In this document: positions 1 through 8,227 of the stretch, one piece after another | Layout of the letters: each line of letters begins with the position of its first letter | Position numbering within the stretch: position 1 is the first letter of the stretch | Source of the DNA: Flavobacteriales bacterium | GTDB lineage: Bacteria > Bacteroidota > Bacteroidia > UBA10329 | Length of the DNA: 63,918 nucleotides | Reading direction: 5' to 3' | Assembly (NCBI GenBank): GCA_020635535.1 | Contig: JACJZP010000018.1 | Span: 1-63,918, forward strand | Position numbers and translations under genes: made by a program | The notes under the pieces: generated by a model | What the model saw: the letters and a program-made list of their open reading frames with translations, nothing else | Database searches by the model: none | Told to the model about the DNA's origin: nothing

Positions 1-687
1 TGCCCTTCGAGGTAAGCCTCGGTCGCGCATGGAAATGACAACCCCTTTACCAGGTTTTACACCTTCCGTGACCCAAGTAATGTCAGAAATGAGTGCCTGT
101 CGAACACCATATTTCTCTTGAATGAACTTGCCTAAATAGGAAACTGCTCCACCACCATGTTCTTCTCTCGTGCTAAAAACTATAATTCCTTCTTCCAATG
201 TTTCCGCCACTTTTAGAGCATTCCAAACTCCTAAGCGATTGTCCATGTAGCAGCACTGAACGGTGTCTTCGGTTTCTCGCCAATTAGGCCTGAATGTGAG
301 GTTGGTTCCTCGTTCAATCTCTCGTTTGAACTTGTAACCAATTTCCCTTTGGTCCTTACTCACTTTGAGTTTACAGTCAATTTCTCCCTGAGAATCACTT
401 CCCACCAAGTGAATGCCTTTCTCTAATACAGGGCCACCGACTTTCACCAATTGTTTTCCGTAGCGAACGGTAAATCCAATGCTGTCCATGTGGGCGAAAA
501 TGGCTGTTCGAGGTTTCTTTCCGAATACGAGAATGATGTTCTCGTGGAACTCATTGCCTGCATAAATGGTTGGTTGGACCTTCCAGTTTTTTTCGGTTTC
601 GCCAATGTAGTTAAGAACGAAATCAGTCATGGCCCGTTCATCACCACTTACCGCGCGAATGGCGCAGAGTTGTTTCAATAAATCCAC
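1..687 (-). CDS. M42-type metallo-aminopeptidase (partial)
   Basis: The minus-strand frame stays open from a GTG at 687 to the window edge (229 codons); the C-terminus lies outside. It resembles M42 (glutamyl aminopeptidase/endoglucanase-M-like) di-metal peptidases, which trim N-terminal residues from peptides in the cytoplasm. Visible motifs are AHMDSIGF (His/Asp metal site, about residue 68), MDNRLGVWNAL (bridging Asp) and STREEHGGGAV (Glu-Glu catalytic/metal pair). I chose the GTG because it gives the usual opening LLKQLCAIRAVSGDE, which is lost if the ATG at 630 is used. It lies 118 bp downstream of the divIC-like gene on the same strand. The family is fairly sure from the motif order, the substrate is not; M28 or M20 relatives are less likely. 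Confidence 0.75.
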   Translation of the reverse strand, partial: MDLLKQLCAIRAVSGDERAMTDFVLNYIGETEKNWKVQPTIYAGNEFHENIILVFGKKPRTAIFAHMDSIGFTVRYGKQLVKVGGPVLEKGIHLVGSDSQGEIDCKLKVSKDQREIGYKFKREIERGTNLTFRPNWRETEDTVQCCYMDNRLGVWNALKVAETLEEGIIVFSTREEHGGGAVSYLGKFIQEKYGVRQALISDITWVTEGVKPGKGVVISMRDRGLPRRA

Positions 688-704
688 TTAGTACAATTAA
701 GAAT

Positions 705-793
705 GAATAATGATGAATTATCAATGCACGAAAATGTCAACCAAACTTCGCATTCGCAAAGAATCATAAATCGTCAATCGATAATCGTTATTC
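705..793. repeat. Imperfect intergenic inverted repeat (word GAATAAYGAT)
   Basis: The gap 688-805 between two minus-strand genes is AT-rich. It carries GAATAATGATGAATTATC at its left and the near-reverse complement CGATAATCGTTATTC at its right, and each arm is a stuttered version of the same short word. Mismatches make this the weakest of five similar structures in the window. It could fold in the transcript, but no U-tract terminator is apparent. Confidence 0.3.
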
Positions 794-805
794 GCAAATC
801 AGAGT

Positions 806-1123
806 CTACTCTTCCTCGGTAGCAAAAACGAAAATCTCCTCGTTTTCCTTTTTCATGAGGTAGCGCTCACGAGCAAATTTCTCGAGTAATTCTTTGTCGT
901 TTTGAAGAAGCTTTAGGTCTTCGGCACTTTCATTGATCTCGTCAACGTAATGCTCTTTTTCGTCCTCCAGTTCAGCCAATTTCATTCGGTTTTCGACCAA
1001 AGAAATGAAGTTATTCTCATCGAAAAATGTCATCCAAACCAAGAACACGACCACCGTCATGATGTACTTGTTACGCACATACGGGTAAACGGCAAGACCT
1101 ATTTCTTTGAGTTTGTCCATCAT
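806..1123 (-). CDS. Septum formation initiator family protein (DivIC/FtsB-like)
   Basis: This is a 105-residue bitopic membrane protein: a short cytoplasmic N-terminus, one membrane segment (about residues 20-38, YIMTVVVFLVWMTFF) and a coiled coil rich in Glu/Leu (about 40-85). The end of the coil, LLEKFARERYLMKKENE, is the usual signature of the DivIC/FtsB family. Such proteins join FtsL and FtsQ in the division complex and help activate septal peptidoglycan synthesis. Length is typical. The start is the first of two adjacent ATG codons; a promoter -7 box ends only 2 bp upstream, so translation may be leaderless or begin at the second ATG (1120). The family call is strong; DivIC versus FtsB cannot be decided. 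Confidence 0.85.
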   Translation of the reverse strand: MMDKLKEIGLAVYPYVRNKYIMTVVVFLVWMTFFDENNFISLVENRMKLAELEDEKEHYVDEINESAEDLKLLQNDKELLEKFARERYLMKKENEEIFVFATEEE

Positions 1124-1125
1124 TT

Positions 1126-1154
1126 CAAAGATAGATACACGAAATGCGCTTCAA
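1126..1154 (-). promoter_or_regulatory. Bacteroidota-type promoter of the divIC-like gene
   Basis: On the minus strand TTG (1154-1152) is followed after 18 bp by TATCTTTG (1133-1126), matching the Bacteroidota primary-sigma pattern TTG / TAnnTTTG. The box abuts the start codon at 1123, so the predicted 5' end falls on or beside the ATG. Confidence 0.6.
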
Positions 1155-1193
1155 TAATCTTGCAAACGCCTTTTTGAACAGCGAATTGTTCGA

Positions 1194-2825
1194 TCAGCTT
1201 TCGCCCAAGAACGGATATCTATAATCAGTTGGAGAAACGAAGTTCTCTTTAATGGTTCTTGGAGAAACCCAACGCAATAGGTTGATCATGGATCCAGCCT
1301 TGTCGTTTGTGCCTGAACCTCTGGCTCCGCCAAATGGCTGCTGGCCAACAACAGCACCAGTTGGTTTGTCGTTGATGTAGAAATTTCCAGCGCAATTCTC
1401 CAATTTCTTCATGCCGCTTTCAATGGCATATCGGTCTTTGGAGAAAATGGCTCCAGTAAGTGCGTACGGAGAGGTTTTATCCACGAGGTCCAAAGTTTCT
1501 TCCCACTTGTTCTCGTCATATACATAAACGGTCAACACAGGCCCGAAGATCTCTTCGCACATGGTTGTGTAACTTGGGTTGTCAGTAAGAATCACGGTTG
1601 GCTCAATGAAGTATCCCTTGCTCTTGTCGAAGTTTCCTCCAGCAATGATCTTCTGACCATCTTTCTTGGCCTGTTCAATGTAGCCCGAGATCTTATCAAA
1701 TGCCTTTTCATCGATCACAGCATTCACAAAATTGGTGAAGTCCTCAACTGGCCCCATTTTAATGGTTTCCAGATCCGTGAGCATGAAATCTCTCACGTCA
1801 TTCCAAATGTTGGAAGGAATATAGCATCGTGAAGCAGCAGAACATTTCTGTCCTTGGAACTCGAATGCCCCTCGAACCATTGCCGTTGCAACCTCTTTGG
1901 CATCGGCTGATGGATGAGCAATGATGAAATCCTTGCCTCCAGTTTCACCCACAATACGTGGATAGCTTTTGTAATTGTGTATGTTCTCACCAATTGTTTT
2001 CCAAATGTTCTGGAATACTCCAGTCGAACCTGTAAAGTGGATTCCACCAAAGTCTGGATGTTTGAAGATCACATCTCCAGCAACGGGTCCACGAACGTAA
2101 ACCAAATTGATCACGCCATCAGGTAGACCAGCTTCTTTGAAGATTTCCATTAGAACCTGCGCGGAATAGACTTGGGTATCGGCAGGTTTCCAAACAACCG
2201 TATTGCCCATCAAAGCAGGTGCGCCAGGCAAGTTTCCTGCAATGGACGTAAAGTTGAATGGCGTAAGGGCGAAGATGAATCCTTCCAGCGCTCGTTGTTC
2301 CACCCTGTTCCATGTTGGTGCAGGAGAGTAGGGAGGTTGCTGCTTGTAAATCTCGGTCATGAATTCTACGTTGAAGCGTAGAAAGTCAGCGTACTCGCAT
2401 ACGGCATCAATCTCAGCCTGAAAAGCATTCTTGCTCTGGGCGAGCATGGTCGCAGCATTCATTTTAGCACGGTATGGTCCAACCAAAAGGTCAGCTGCTT
2501 TTAGAAAAATTGAAGCACGATGCTCCCAGCCAAGGTTTACCCACTTTTCTTTGGCTTCCATGGCAGCGTCAATGGCCATTTGTACATGTTCTTCTGTGCC
2601 ACGGTGAAAGTATCCCAGCGTGTGTTTGTGGTCATGTGGAGGAGCCATTCGAACTCGTTCGTCTGTCCGGATTTCTTTGCCACCGATATACATAGGAGCA
2701 TCAATCTCCTTGCTTCGAAGAACCTCCAGTGCTTTCTTCAGTTCAGCTTTCTCTTTGCTTCCTGGAGCATAGCTCAATACTGGTTCGTTTACGGCTTTCG
2801 GTACGTTGTAAAATCCTTTAGACAT
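1194..2825 (-). CDS. pruA: L-glutamate gamma-semialdehyde dehydrogenase
   Basis: This 543-residue aldehyde dehydrogenase oxidises L-glutamate gamma-semialdehyde (in equilibrium with 1-pyrroline-5-carboxylate) to glutamate with NAD+, the second step of proline breakdown. It carries the ALDH fold: NAD-binding FTGSTGVF, the general-base Glu in VGETGGKDF (about residue 295) and the catalytic Cys in GQKCSAASR (about 329). The C-terminal substrate region contains QQPFGGARGSGTNDKAG, typical of P5C dehydrogenases. Length matches the stand-alone bacterial/eukaryotic-type enzyme, not the PutA fusion. No proline dehydrogenase gene is in the window. The gene is preceded by the word-repeat region 2861-3012 and a TATTTTCG sequence (2857-2850), one mismatch from the -7 consensus. 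Confidence 0.93.
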   Translation of the reverse strand: MSKGFYNVPKAVNEPVLSYAPGSKEKAELKKALEVLRSKEIDAPMYIGGKEIRTDERVRMAPPHDHKHTLGYFHRGTEEHVQMAIDAAMEAKEKWVNLGWEHRASIFLKAADLLVGPYRAKMNAATMLAQSKNAFQAEIDAVCEYADFLRFNVEFMTEIYKQQPPYSPAPTWNRVEQRALEGFIFALTPFNFTSIAGNLPGAPALMGNTVVWKPADTQVYSAQVLMEIFKEAGLPDGVINLVYVRGPVAGDVIFKHPDFGGIHFTGSTGVFQNIWKTIGENIHNYKSYPRIVGETGGKDFIIAHPSADAKEVATAMVRGAFEFQGQKCSAASRCYIPSNIWNDVRDFMLTDLETIKMGPVEDFTNFVNAVIDEKAFDKISGYIEQAKKDGQKIIAGGNFDKSKGYFIEPTVILTDNPSYTTMCEEIFGPVLTVYVYDENKWEETLDLVDKTSPYALTGAIFSKDRYAIESGMKKLENCAGNFYINDKPTGAVVGQQPFGGARGSGTNDKAGSMINLLRWVSPRTIKENFVSPTDYRYPFLGES

Positions 2826-2860
2826 GGCTCAGTTTTTCTGATTCGAGCGCGAAAATACAC

Positions 2861-3012
2861 AGTGACCAGTGAACAGCGAAAAGCGAATAGACTAGAGGGT
2901 CTTCTTGAGTATGAAAACGGAAAATTCTAGAATCGGAAGGTGACAGAAACAAAAGTGACACTTGCGGTAGCCCCAGTTTCAGACTTTTCACTGGTCGCTG
3001 ATCACTTTTCAC
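2861..3012. repeat. Intergenic inverted repeat (word GTGACCAGTGAACAG)
   Basis: The 188-bp gap between apaG and pruA carries AGTGACCAGTGAACAGCG (2861-2878) and, about 105 bp on, CTTTTCACTGGTCGCTG (2984-3000), whose reverse complement, CAGCGACCAGTGAAAAG, shares most of the word. Each arm stutters further (AAAAGCGAA; ATCACTTTTCACTTT). The left arm sits just upstream of the pruA -7-like sequence. An open frame across this gap looks like a by-product of the repeats. Confidence 0.45.
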
Positions 3013-3013
3013 T

Positions 3014-3397
3014 TTAATTCAGCATGTACGGAACTTCCAGCACAAATTCAGGAATCTCGGCTTGGAAAAGCTCACCGCTTTCGGTACGCATGAACTCATA
3101 GAAACCGTTCATACGGCCAATTCCAGACTCAAGATTACATGCGCTTTCGTAAGAGAATAATTCGCCTGATGCAAGAACAGGTTTTTCTCCCACCACACCT
3201 TCACCTTCTACTACGGTTTTAATTCCGTTGCTGTCAAAGATGTCCCAATGTCTGCGCAGAAGCTGCACTTCAAATTCATTGAAATTCTCTACGGTTATGC
3301 GGTAAAAGAACACAAAGTAGTTCTTGTCAGGTTCAGAGTATTCCTCTTTGAACGTGACACGAGCAGTGATCCTAATTCCGTTCGAAACCTTCGGCAT
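3014..3397 (-). CDS. apaG: ApaG family protein
   Basis: This 127-residue single-domain protein has the ApaG (FN3-like beta-sandwich) fold. It shows the core RRHWDIFDSNG followed by the Gly-rich GEGVVGEKPVLASGE loop, and ends with the usual MNGFYEF and a short hydrophobic tail. Length is standard. ApaG has been linked to Co2+/Mg2+ tolerance in enterobacteria, but its biochemical role is unsettled, so no reaction is assigned. The ATG at 3397 is the only reasonable start. It may be transcribed with pruA (same strand, 188-bp gap) or separately. Confidence 0.9.
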   Translation of the reverse strand: MPKVSNGIRITARVTFKEEYSEPDKNYFVFFYRITVENFNEFEVQLLRRHWDIFDSNGIKTVVEGEGVVGEKPVLASGELFSYESACNLESGIGRMNGFYEFMRTESGELFQAEIPEFVLEVPYMLN

Positions 3398-3475
3398 TTC
3401 GCTAACCGTTGTGACAAATAAACGATCATTTCTGAAATGCGTTGCCGAAATGGATCAAGTTGTTTGTCGAGATGT

Positions 3476-4078
3476 TCACAATCCTTCCATAATCACCTCT
3501 CGAATGGAGCCGAATGAACTTGCTGCCAACAATTTGGCTTTTTCAGCTGAAACCCATTTCACTTCTGTAATTCCTTCTTCTGTTTGTGGAACAAGTTCGG
3601 AAGTGTCTGAGCTCTTCATTAGATACCAATAGGTTTTCTTCAGAATACGCTTTCCATTCAACTCGTAAGTGTGATATGTTGGTGTAAGCGGCTTTTCAAT
3701 TGTCGGTTCTTCAATACCGCATTCCTCAGCCACTTCCCGAACAGCACATTCTTCAACGCTTTCGTTGGGTTCCAATTTGCCTTTCGGAAGATCCCACATT
3801 CCGTTGCGATGGATGAAAAGCCATTCACTGCTTTGGTTTTGAACAAGGCCACCTGCAGCTTCAATCAGTTTGTAATTGGCGTTGAAATTTTGCCAGTTGG
3901 TTTCTGTGTTTCCAGAAATGAACACGGAAGCAGTGGAGGTTTCCATCTTAGTGATGAGTTCACTCCAATCTGCAGCTTTCGGGTTCGTCAACTTCGTGTT
4001 GAAAACTGTTGGATTTCCGGCTTCATTTCCGATGTGTAGAACCGACCCTCCGATGAAAACTTTATAGCTTTGCGCCAT
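3476..4078 (-). CDS. NUDIX hydrolase
   Basis: This protein of 200 residues hydrolyses an unidentified nucleoside-diphosphate-linked substrate. The full NUDIX box is visible at about residues 114-136: G-x5-E-x7-REVAEECGI, giving the Mg2+-binding Glu residues. An N-terminal stretch of about 80 residues (starting AQSYKVFIGGSVLHIG) precedes the fold and is common in Bacteroidota NUDIX proteins. I set the start at the ATG whose complement is 4076-4078. The frame runs on to 4195, but that part is antisense to conserved pyrE sequence. The start codon overlaps the pyrE start codon on the other strand, so any promoter for this gene lies inside pyrE. Confidence 0.85.
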   Translation of the reverse strand: MAQSYKVFIGGSVLHIGNEAGNPTVFNTKLTNPKAADWSELITKMETSTASVFISGNTETNWQNFNANYKLIEAAGGLVQNQSSEWLFIHRNGMWDLPKGKLEPNESVEECAVREVAEECGIEEPTIEKPLTPTYHTYELNGKRILKKTYWYLMKSSDTSELVPQTEEGITEVKWVSAEKAKLLAASSFGSIREVIMEGL

Positions 4079-4721
4079 GGATATTTTGAACTCAGAATTG
4101 GCCTCAAATGTAGCCAATGAACTGCTTCGAATTAAGGCAGTGAAACTGCAACCGAACGACCCTTTCACGTGGGCTTCTGGATGGAAATCTCCCATTTACT
4201 GTGATAACCGTAAGACACTTTCATACCCTGATGTTCGCAAGCTGATCGCGAAAGGTCTGGCGCAAGGAGTGAAGGAGAAATTTGCCGATGCTGAGGTAGT
4301 TGCAGGAGTTGCAACTGGCGCCATTGCCATCGGATTGATGGTGGCTGAGGAGCTAGGTTTACCATTCATTTATGTCCGCCCGAAACCGAAGGAGCACGGA
4401 TTAGGAAATCAGATTGAAGGCTATTTGCCTGAGAATAGCAAAGTGGTCGTAATTGAAGACTTGATTTCAACCGGAGGAAGTAGCTTGAAGGCGGTTGAGG
4501 CGCTTCGTCAAACAAGCTCAACCGTACTCGGAATGGTGGCCATTTTTACTTACGGTTTTATAACCGCAGACGAGAATTTTGAAAAAGCAAACTGCGAGAT
4601 ATACACACTTTCCAATTATTCTGAGTTGGTGAAATTGGCTGTGGATTCTGGCTACGTTTCGGAATCCGATCTGGAGCAATTGACTGAGTGGCGGAAATCT
4701 CCTTCAACTTGGAAGGCTTAA
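4077..4721 (+). CDS. pyrE: Orotate phosphoribosyltransferase
   Basis: This 214-residue type I phosphoribosyltransferase makes orotidine 5'-monophosphate from orotate and PRPP in de novo pyrimidine synthesis. The PRPP-binding motif VVVIEDLISTGGSS is at about residues 121-134. The orotate-side sequences WASGWKSPIYCDNR (about 30-43) and GVATGAIAIG (about 80) are also intact. The start is ATG 4077, overlapping the divergent NUDIX start, so its ribosome binding and promoter signals must lie in the NUDIX gene. Its stop overlaps the convergent birA stop by 4 bp. Length and motifs are typical. Confidence 0.95.
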   Translation: MDILNSELASNVANELLRIKAVKLQPNDPFTWASGWKSPIYCDNRKTLSYPDVRKLIAKGLAQGVKEKFADAEVVAGVATGAIAIGLMVAEELGLPFIYVRPKPKEHGLGNQIEGYLPENSKVVVIEDLISTGGSSLKAVEALRQTSSTVLGMVAIFTYGFITADENFEKANCEIYTLSNYSELVKLAVDSGYVSESDLEQLTEWRKSPSTWKA

Positions 4722-5482
4722 CCTTTCAGGTTCCATTCAATTTCGTGGTGTTGGTGCAGTGAGTTTTTGCCATCAATATCTTCCAGTTGAAGCTCACCCG
4801 AAGGTCTTGCACCGCGAATGATGTACTGGCTTTCATAGCCATTCACCTTCATGGTTCGCTCTTCATCAAATGCGAATAGATTCTGGTTGAACTGACTGAG
4901 AATGCTTTGATGTTGCCCTTGCCGCAGTTGCAGATAGCGTTTTTCCAGTTTCGAATTCAACCGAGAAAGAATTACTTCCACATCGAAATTTAGATTCAAT
5001 TCCGATTTGAGCGAAGTAGCATTGATTTCATCGGCAAACTCCGTTTGATTCACATTCAGGCCAATACCCACAATGCTGTTGTCGAGATTCATTCCACGAA
5101 GTGAATTCTCAATAAGAATGCCCGAAATTTTCTTTTCGCCAATCAGAATGTCATTAGGCCATTTGATTTTGACCAGATTATCGTCCACTACATCGGACAC
5201 CAAGTCGAAGACAGCCAAAGCAACCGAAGCACTCAATAAGAACTGGTCTTTCGCTGCCAAAAAGGCAGGACGCAAAATGTAACTGCATGTCAGGTTCGAA
5301 TTTGGTTCGGTTACCCATGAATTTGTACGCTGTCCTCGGCCATTCGTCTGGTAATCGGTAGTGACAACTGTACCTTCAATTGGCATTTTGTCGCGAACCA
5401 ACAGGCGGGCATAGTTGTTGGTTGAATCGGTCTCCACCAAATGAACTCGGTTACGGCCAATGAACAGGTTGTCTGATGTCAA
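4718..5482 (-). CDS. birA: Biotin--[acetyl-CoA-carboxylase] ligase
   Basis: This 254-residue enzyme activates biotin with ATP and transfers it to the biotin carboxyl carrier protein. Motifs are TTDYQTNGRGQRTNSW (the GRG biotinyl-AMP loop, about residues 41-56) and KIKWPNDILIGEKKISGIL (catalytic Lys and adenylate pocket, about 103-121), followed by GIGLNVNQ. There is no N-terminal helix-turn-helix, so this is a class I ligase without repressor function. It is convergent with pyrE (4-bp overlap) and divergent from rsfS with 48 bp between them. Confidence 0.93.
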   Translation of the reverse strand: MTSDNLFIGRNRVHLVETDSTNNYARLLVRDKMPIEGTVVTTDYQTNGRGQRTNSWVTEPNSNLTCSYILRPAFLAAKDQFLLSASVALAVFDLVSDVVDDNLVKIKWPNDILIGEKKISGILIENSLRGMNLDNSIVGIGLNVNQTEFADEINATSLKSELNLNFDVEVILSRLNSKLEKRYLQLRQGQHQSILSQFNQNLFAFDEERTMKVNGYESQYIIRGARPSGELQLEDIDGKNSLHQHHEIEWNLKG

Positions 5483-5510
5483 TTGAAAGGCATTTTAAAT
5501 GGTAAATTTG
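5483..5510 (+). promoter_or_regulatory. Bacteroidota-type promoter of rsfS-ftsH operon
   Basis: TTG (5483-5485), a 17-bp spacer and TAAATTTG (5503-5510) fit the TTG / TAnnTTTG pattern with a slightly short spacer. It is placed about 20 bp before the rsfS ATG, in the 48-bp gap between the divergent birA and rsfS starts. Confidence 0.5.
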
Positions 5511-5530
5511 CGAATTCCAAAAATCCCTGA

Positions 5531-5908
5531 ATGAAGAAAAAGTCCCGCGAAGCAAACACGGAACAACTCGTAGAAGAAATTATTAATGGCTTACGCGAGA
5601 AGAAGGGGAAAGATATTGTGACATTAGACCTTCGAAAGATCAACTCTTCGGTTACTGATTTTTTCGTGCTCTGTACGGGAGATTCCAATACGCACGTCAA
5701 TGCATTGGCTGGAAGTGTAGAGGAAGAGGTGCGAAAGGCAATTAAGGATAAACCTTGGCACGTGGAGGGAACAAGCAATGGAGAATGGGTGTTAATGGAT
5801 TACGTTAATGTGGTCGTGCACATATTTCAGAGAGAGATTCGCGAGCATTACAATCTGGAAGGGCTTTGGGCCGATGCCGAATTAAAAGAATACGATGAAG
5901 TGGCCTGA
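5531..5908 (+). CDS. rsfS: Ribosomal silencing factor RsfS
   Basis: This 125-residue RsfS/Iojap/DUF143 family protein binds ribosomal protein L14 (uL14) and blocks subunit joining when nutrients are short. The conserved core TDFFVLCTGDSNTHVNALA (about residues 44-62) and the W-V-L-x-D-Y-x-N-V-V-V-H-I-F segment with HYNLEGLWADA near the C-terminus are clear. It is first in an apparent operon with ftsH (20-bp gap), the DUF2007 gene, cdsA and possibly psd. Confidence 0.93.
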   Translation: MKKKSREANTEQLVEEIINGLREKKGKDIVTLDLRKINSSVTDFFVLCTGDSNTHVNALAGSVEEEVRKAIKDKPWHVEGTSNGEWVLMDYVNVVVHIFQREIREHYNLEGLWADAELKEYDEVA

Positions 5909-5928
5909 GGCCGTTAGATAAGAGGATT

Positions 5929-8007
5929 ATGTCAGAAGAGAAGAAGAATAACGACAAGAAAAAGAAGAAGGGTTCTGGATTTGACTTTGAGTTCAAATTC
6001 AATTTTTACTGGGTTTATGTCATCATAGCCATAGCATTCATTGCAATGACCTTTGCTCCTGAGTTGGGTCAGGACATGCGAACACTCAATAACCGTGATT
6101 TCGAGGAATTGGTGGAATCTCACGATGTTAAAAAGATCGTGATCGTTAATGAGAAGGTGGCAGAGATCTACATCAAGGCAGATTCACTCAAAGCGAAAGA
6201 CAAGTACGAGGATATACGGAACCAGCTGTTTGGAAACAGTATGAATCCCGGACCTCATTATTTCTATCAGATCGGAGATCTGCAGAATTTTGAGAATGAG
6301 CTGGATAAACTTCAGGCCGATTTTCCTCAGGAGGATCTGATTCCAACCAAAAATGAAACCCGTAAGAATTGGGGTGATTCTGTGATGTGGCTGTTGCCAT
6401 TCGTTCTGATAATTGGTGTTTGGATATTCTTGATGAGAAGAATGAGTGGAGGTGCTGGAGGTGGAGCACAGATTTTCAACATTGGTAAGTCACGTGCTCA
6501 GGTTTTTGAGGGTGACATGAAGGTGAACGTAACCTTTGATGACGTTGCGGGTCTGGACGAGGCCAAGGTCGAGATCAAGGAGATAGTTGATTTCCTCAAG
6601 CATCCTCAGAAGTATACCGATCTCGGTGCTAAAATTCCGAAAGGAGCATTGCTTGTTGGCCCTCCAGGAACGGGTAAAACGTTGCTTGCAAAGGCTGTTG
6701 CTGGCGAGGCGCAGGTGCCATTCTTCTCGCTGTCAGGTTCTGATTTTGTGGAGATGTTTGTGGGGGTTGGTGCCAGCCGTGTTCGTGACCTGTTCAAGCA
6801 AGCAAAAGAGAAAGCGCCATCCATCATTTTCATTGATGAGATTGATGCCATTGGCCGTGCCCGAGGAAAGAGTATTTCTCAAGGTGCAAATGATGAGCGT
6901 GAGAACACTCTGAATCAGTTGTTGACCGAAATGGACGGCTTTGGAACTAACAGTGGGGTTATCATTCTGGCAGCAACCAACCGTGCAGATATTCTGGATA
7001 GAGCCTTGCTTAGAGCAGGGCGTTTCGACCGTCAGATTCTGGTTGACATGCCTGATCTTGTTGAGCGCGTGGCCATATTCAAGGTGCACCTCAAGAAGTT
7101 GAAATTGGACAAGGATGTGGATGTCGACTTCCTCGGAAAGCAAACGCCTGGTTTCTCTGGTGCCGACATTGCCAACATGTGTAACGAAGCTGCACTGATT
7201 GCTGCAAGAAAGGGCAAGAAGAAGGTTGAAAAGCAAGACTTTTTGGATGCTGTGGATAGAATTATTGGTGGCTTAGAGAAGAAGAACAAGATCATTTCCA
7301 AGGACGAGAAAAAAGTCATTGCATACCACGAAGCGGGCCATGCGGCAGTCAGTTGGTTGACAGAGCACGCCTCTCCTTTGATCAAGGTGACAATCGTACC
7401 TCGCGGGCGTTCACTCGGAGCAGCTTGGTATCTTCCTGAGGAACGTCAGATCACGACCAAAGAGCAGATGATGGACGAGATGTGCGCAGCACTTGGTGGT
7501 CGGGCTGCGGAGGAGATCATCTTTGGGAAAGTGTCTACTGGTGCTTTGAGCGATCTTGAGAAGATCACAAAGCAGGCCTATGCAATGGTTACTGTTTACG
7601 GTTTGAGTGATAAAGTGGGCAACATCAGTTACTATGATTCAACGGGGCAGAGCGAGTATTCCTTCAGTAAGCCATACAGCGAGAAGACTGCTGAGTTGAT
7701 CGACCAGGAAGTGAAGGATATGGTGGATCATGCATACGAGCGTACCAAGAAGATACTTGTTGAAAACAAGGATAAACTCGAAACGCTGGCTAATGAGCTA
7801 CTTGAGCATGAGGTGATCTTTAAAGAGAACTTGGAGAAGATCTTCGGTAAGCGCCCATGGGATAAGGAAGAGGAGAAGAAGGCCGAGGAGGCACCTTCGG
7901 TGAATGGGGCAAAGGCTAAAACTGAAGAGAAAACTGAAGCAAAGGTGGAGGAAACACCAATTCCAGCTCAAACGGAAGTTGAAGAAAAGAAGGATTCCCT
8001 TTCTTAA
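5929..8007 (+). CDS. ftsH: ATP-dependent zinc metalloprotease FtsH
   Basis: This 692-residue hexameric membrane AAA+ protease degrades misassembled membrane proteins and selected soluble targets. Order: a Lys-rich N-terminus; membrane helix at about residues 27-45; extracytoplasmic FtsH_ext domain; second helix at about 150-168; AAA domain with Walker A GPPGTGKT (about 243), Walker B IIFIDEIDAIG (about 300) and the second region of homology (TNRADILDRALLRAGRFDR); then the M41 protease with HEAGH (about 467) and the third zinc ligand in SDLEKIT (about 542). The C-terminal 55 residues are Glu/Lys-rich and low in complexity. The ATG at 5929 is clear, and all catalytic residues are present. Confidence 0.97.
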   Translation: MSEEKKNNDKKKKKGSGFDFEFKFNFYWVYVIIAIAFIAMTFAPELGQDMRTLNNRDFEELVESHDVKKIVIVNEKVAEIYIKADSLKAKDKYEDIRNQLFGNSMNPGPHYFYQIGDLQNFENELDKLQADFPQEDLIPTKNETRKNWGDSVMWLLPFVLIIGVWIFLMRRMSGGAGGGAQIFNIGKSRAQVFEGDMKVNVTFDDVAGLDEAKVEIKEIVDFLKHPQKYTDLGAKIPKGALLVGPPGTGKTLLAKAVAGEAQVPFFSLSGSDFVEMFVGVGASRVRDLFKQAKEKAPSIIFIDEIDAIGRARGKSISQGANDERENTLNQLLTEMDGFGTNSGVIILAATNRADILDRALLRAGRFDRQILVDMPDLVERVAIFKVHLKKLKLDKDVDVDFLGKQTPGFSGADIANMCNEAALIAARKGKKKVEKQDFLDAVDRIIGGLEKKNKIISKDEKKVIAYHEAGHAAVSWLTEHASPLIKVTIVPRGRSLGAAWYLPEERQITTKEQMMDEMCAALGGRAAEEIIFGKVSTGALSDLEKITKQAYAMVTVYGLSDKVGNISYYDSTGQSEYSFSKPYSEKTAELIDQEVKDMVDHAYERTKKILVENKDKLETLANELLEHEVIFKENLEKIFGKRPWDKEEEKKAEEAPSVNGAKAKTEEKTEAKVEETPIPAQTEVEEKKDSLS

Positions 8008-8026
8008 AAGTTGATAAATTGCCTAC

Positions 8027-8227
8027 TTGGAAAAAGGGTGGGTTAAGATTCTGGCAACAACACGGAATACGGCCGATTTGAAATGTGCCATACTCCGTGC
8101 ACGTGAGATAAATGCAGTGGTTATCAACAAGCAAGATTCATCATATCTGTTTGGAGAAGCAGAACTTTACGTTCCGCAAGATGAGGTGATACTGGCAAAA
8201 CGTATTCTTGATGAAAAAAATGCCTGA
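8027..8227 (+). CDS. DUF2007 family protein (putative signal-transducing protein)
   Basis: This 66-residue protein fits the DUF2007 fold (a small ferredoxin-like domain labelled in databases as a putative prokaryotic signal-transducing protein). Characteristic stretches are the opening WVKILATTRNTADL and AVVINKQDSSYLFGEAELYV. Its biochemical function is not known. No ATG fits the frame; TTG at 8027 gives the expected N-terminus. It lies 19 bp after ftsH and overlaps cdsA by about 17 bp, so it is co-translated within the operon. Confidence 0.8.
   Translation: MEKGWVKILATTRNTADLKCAILRAREINAVVINKQDSSYLFGEAELYVPQDEVILAKRILDEKNA

Noticed and set aside
2818..3012. 64-codon minus-strand frame in the apaG-pruA gap
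   Set aside because: It runs through the word-repeat region and shows no protein-like pattern.
4079..4195. N-terminal extension of the NUDIX protein to 4195
   Set aside because: These 39 codons are antisense to conserved PyrE residues and do not resemble the NUDIX family; ATG at 4078 is preferred.
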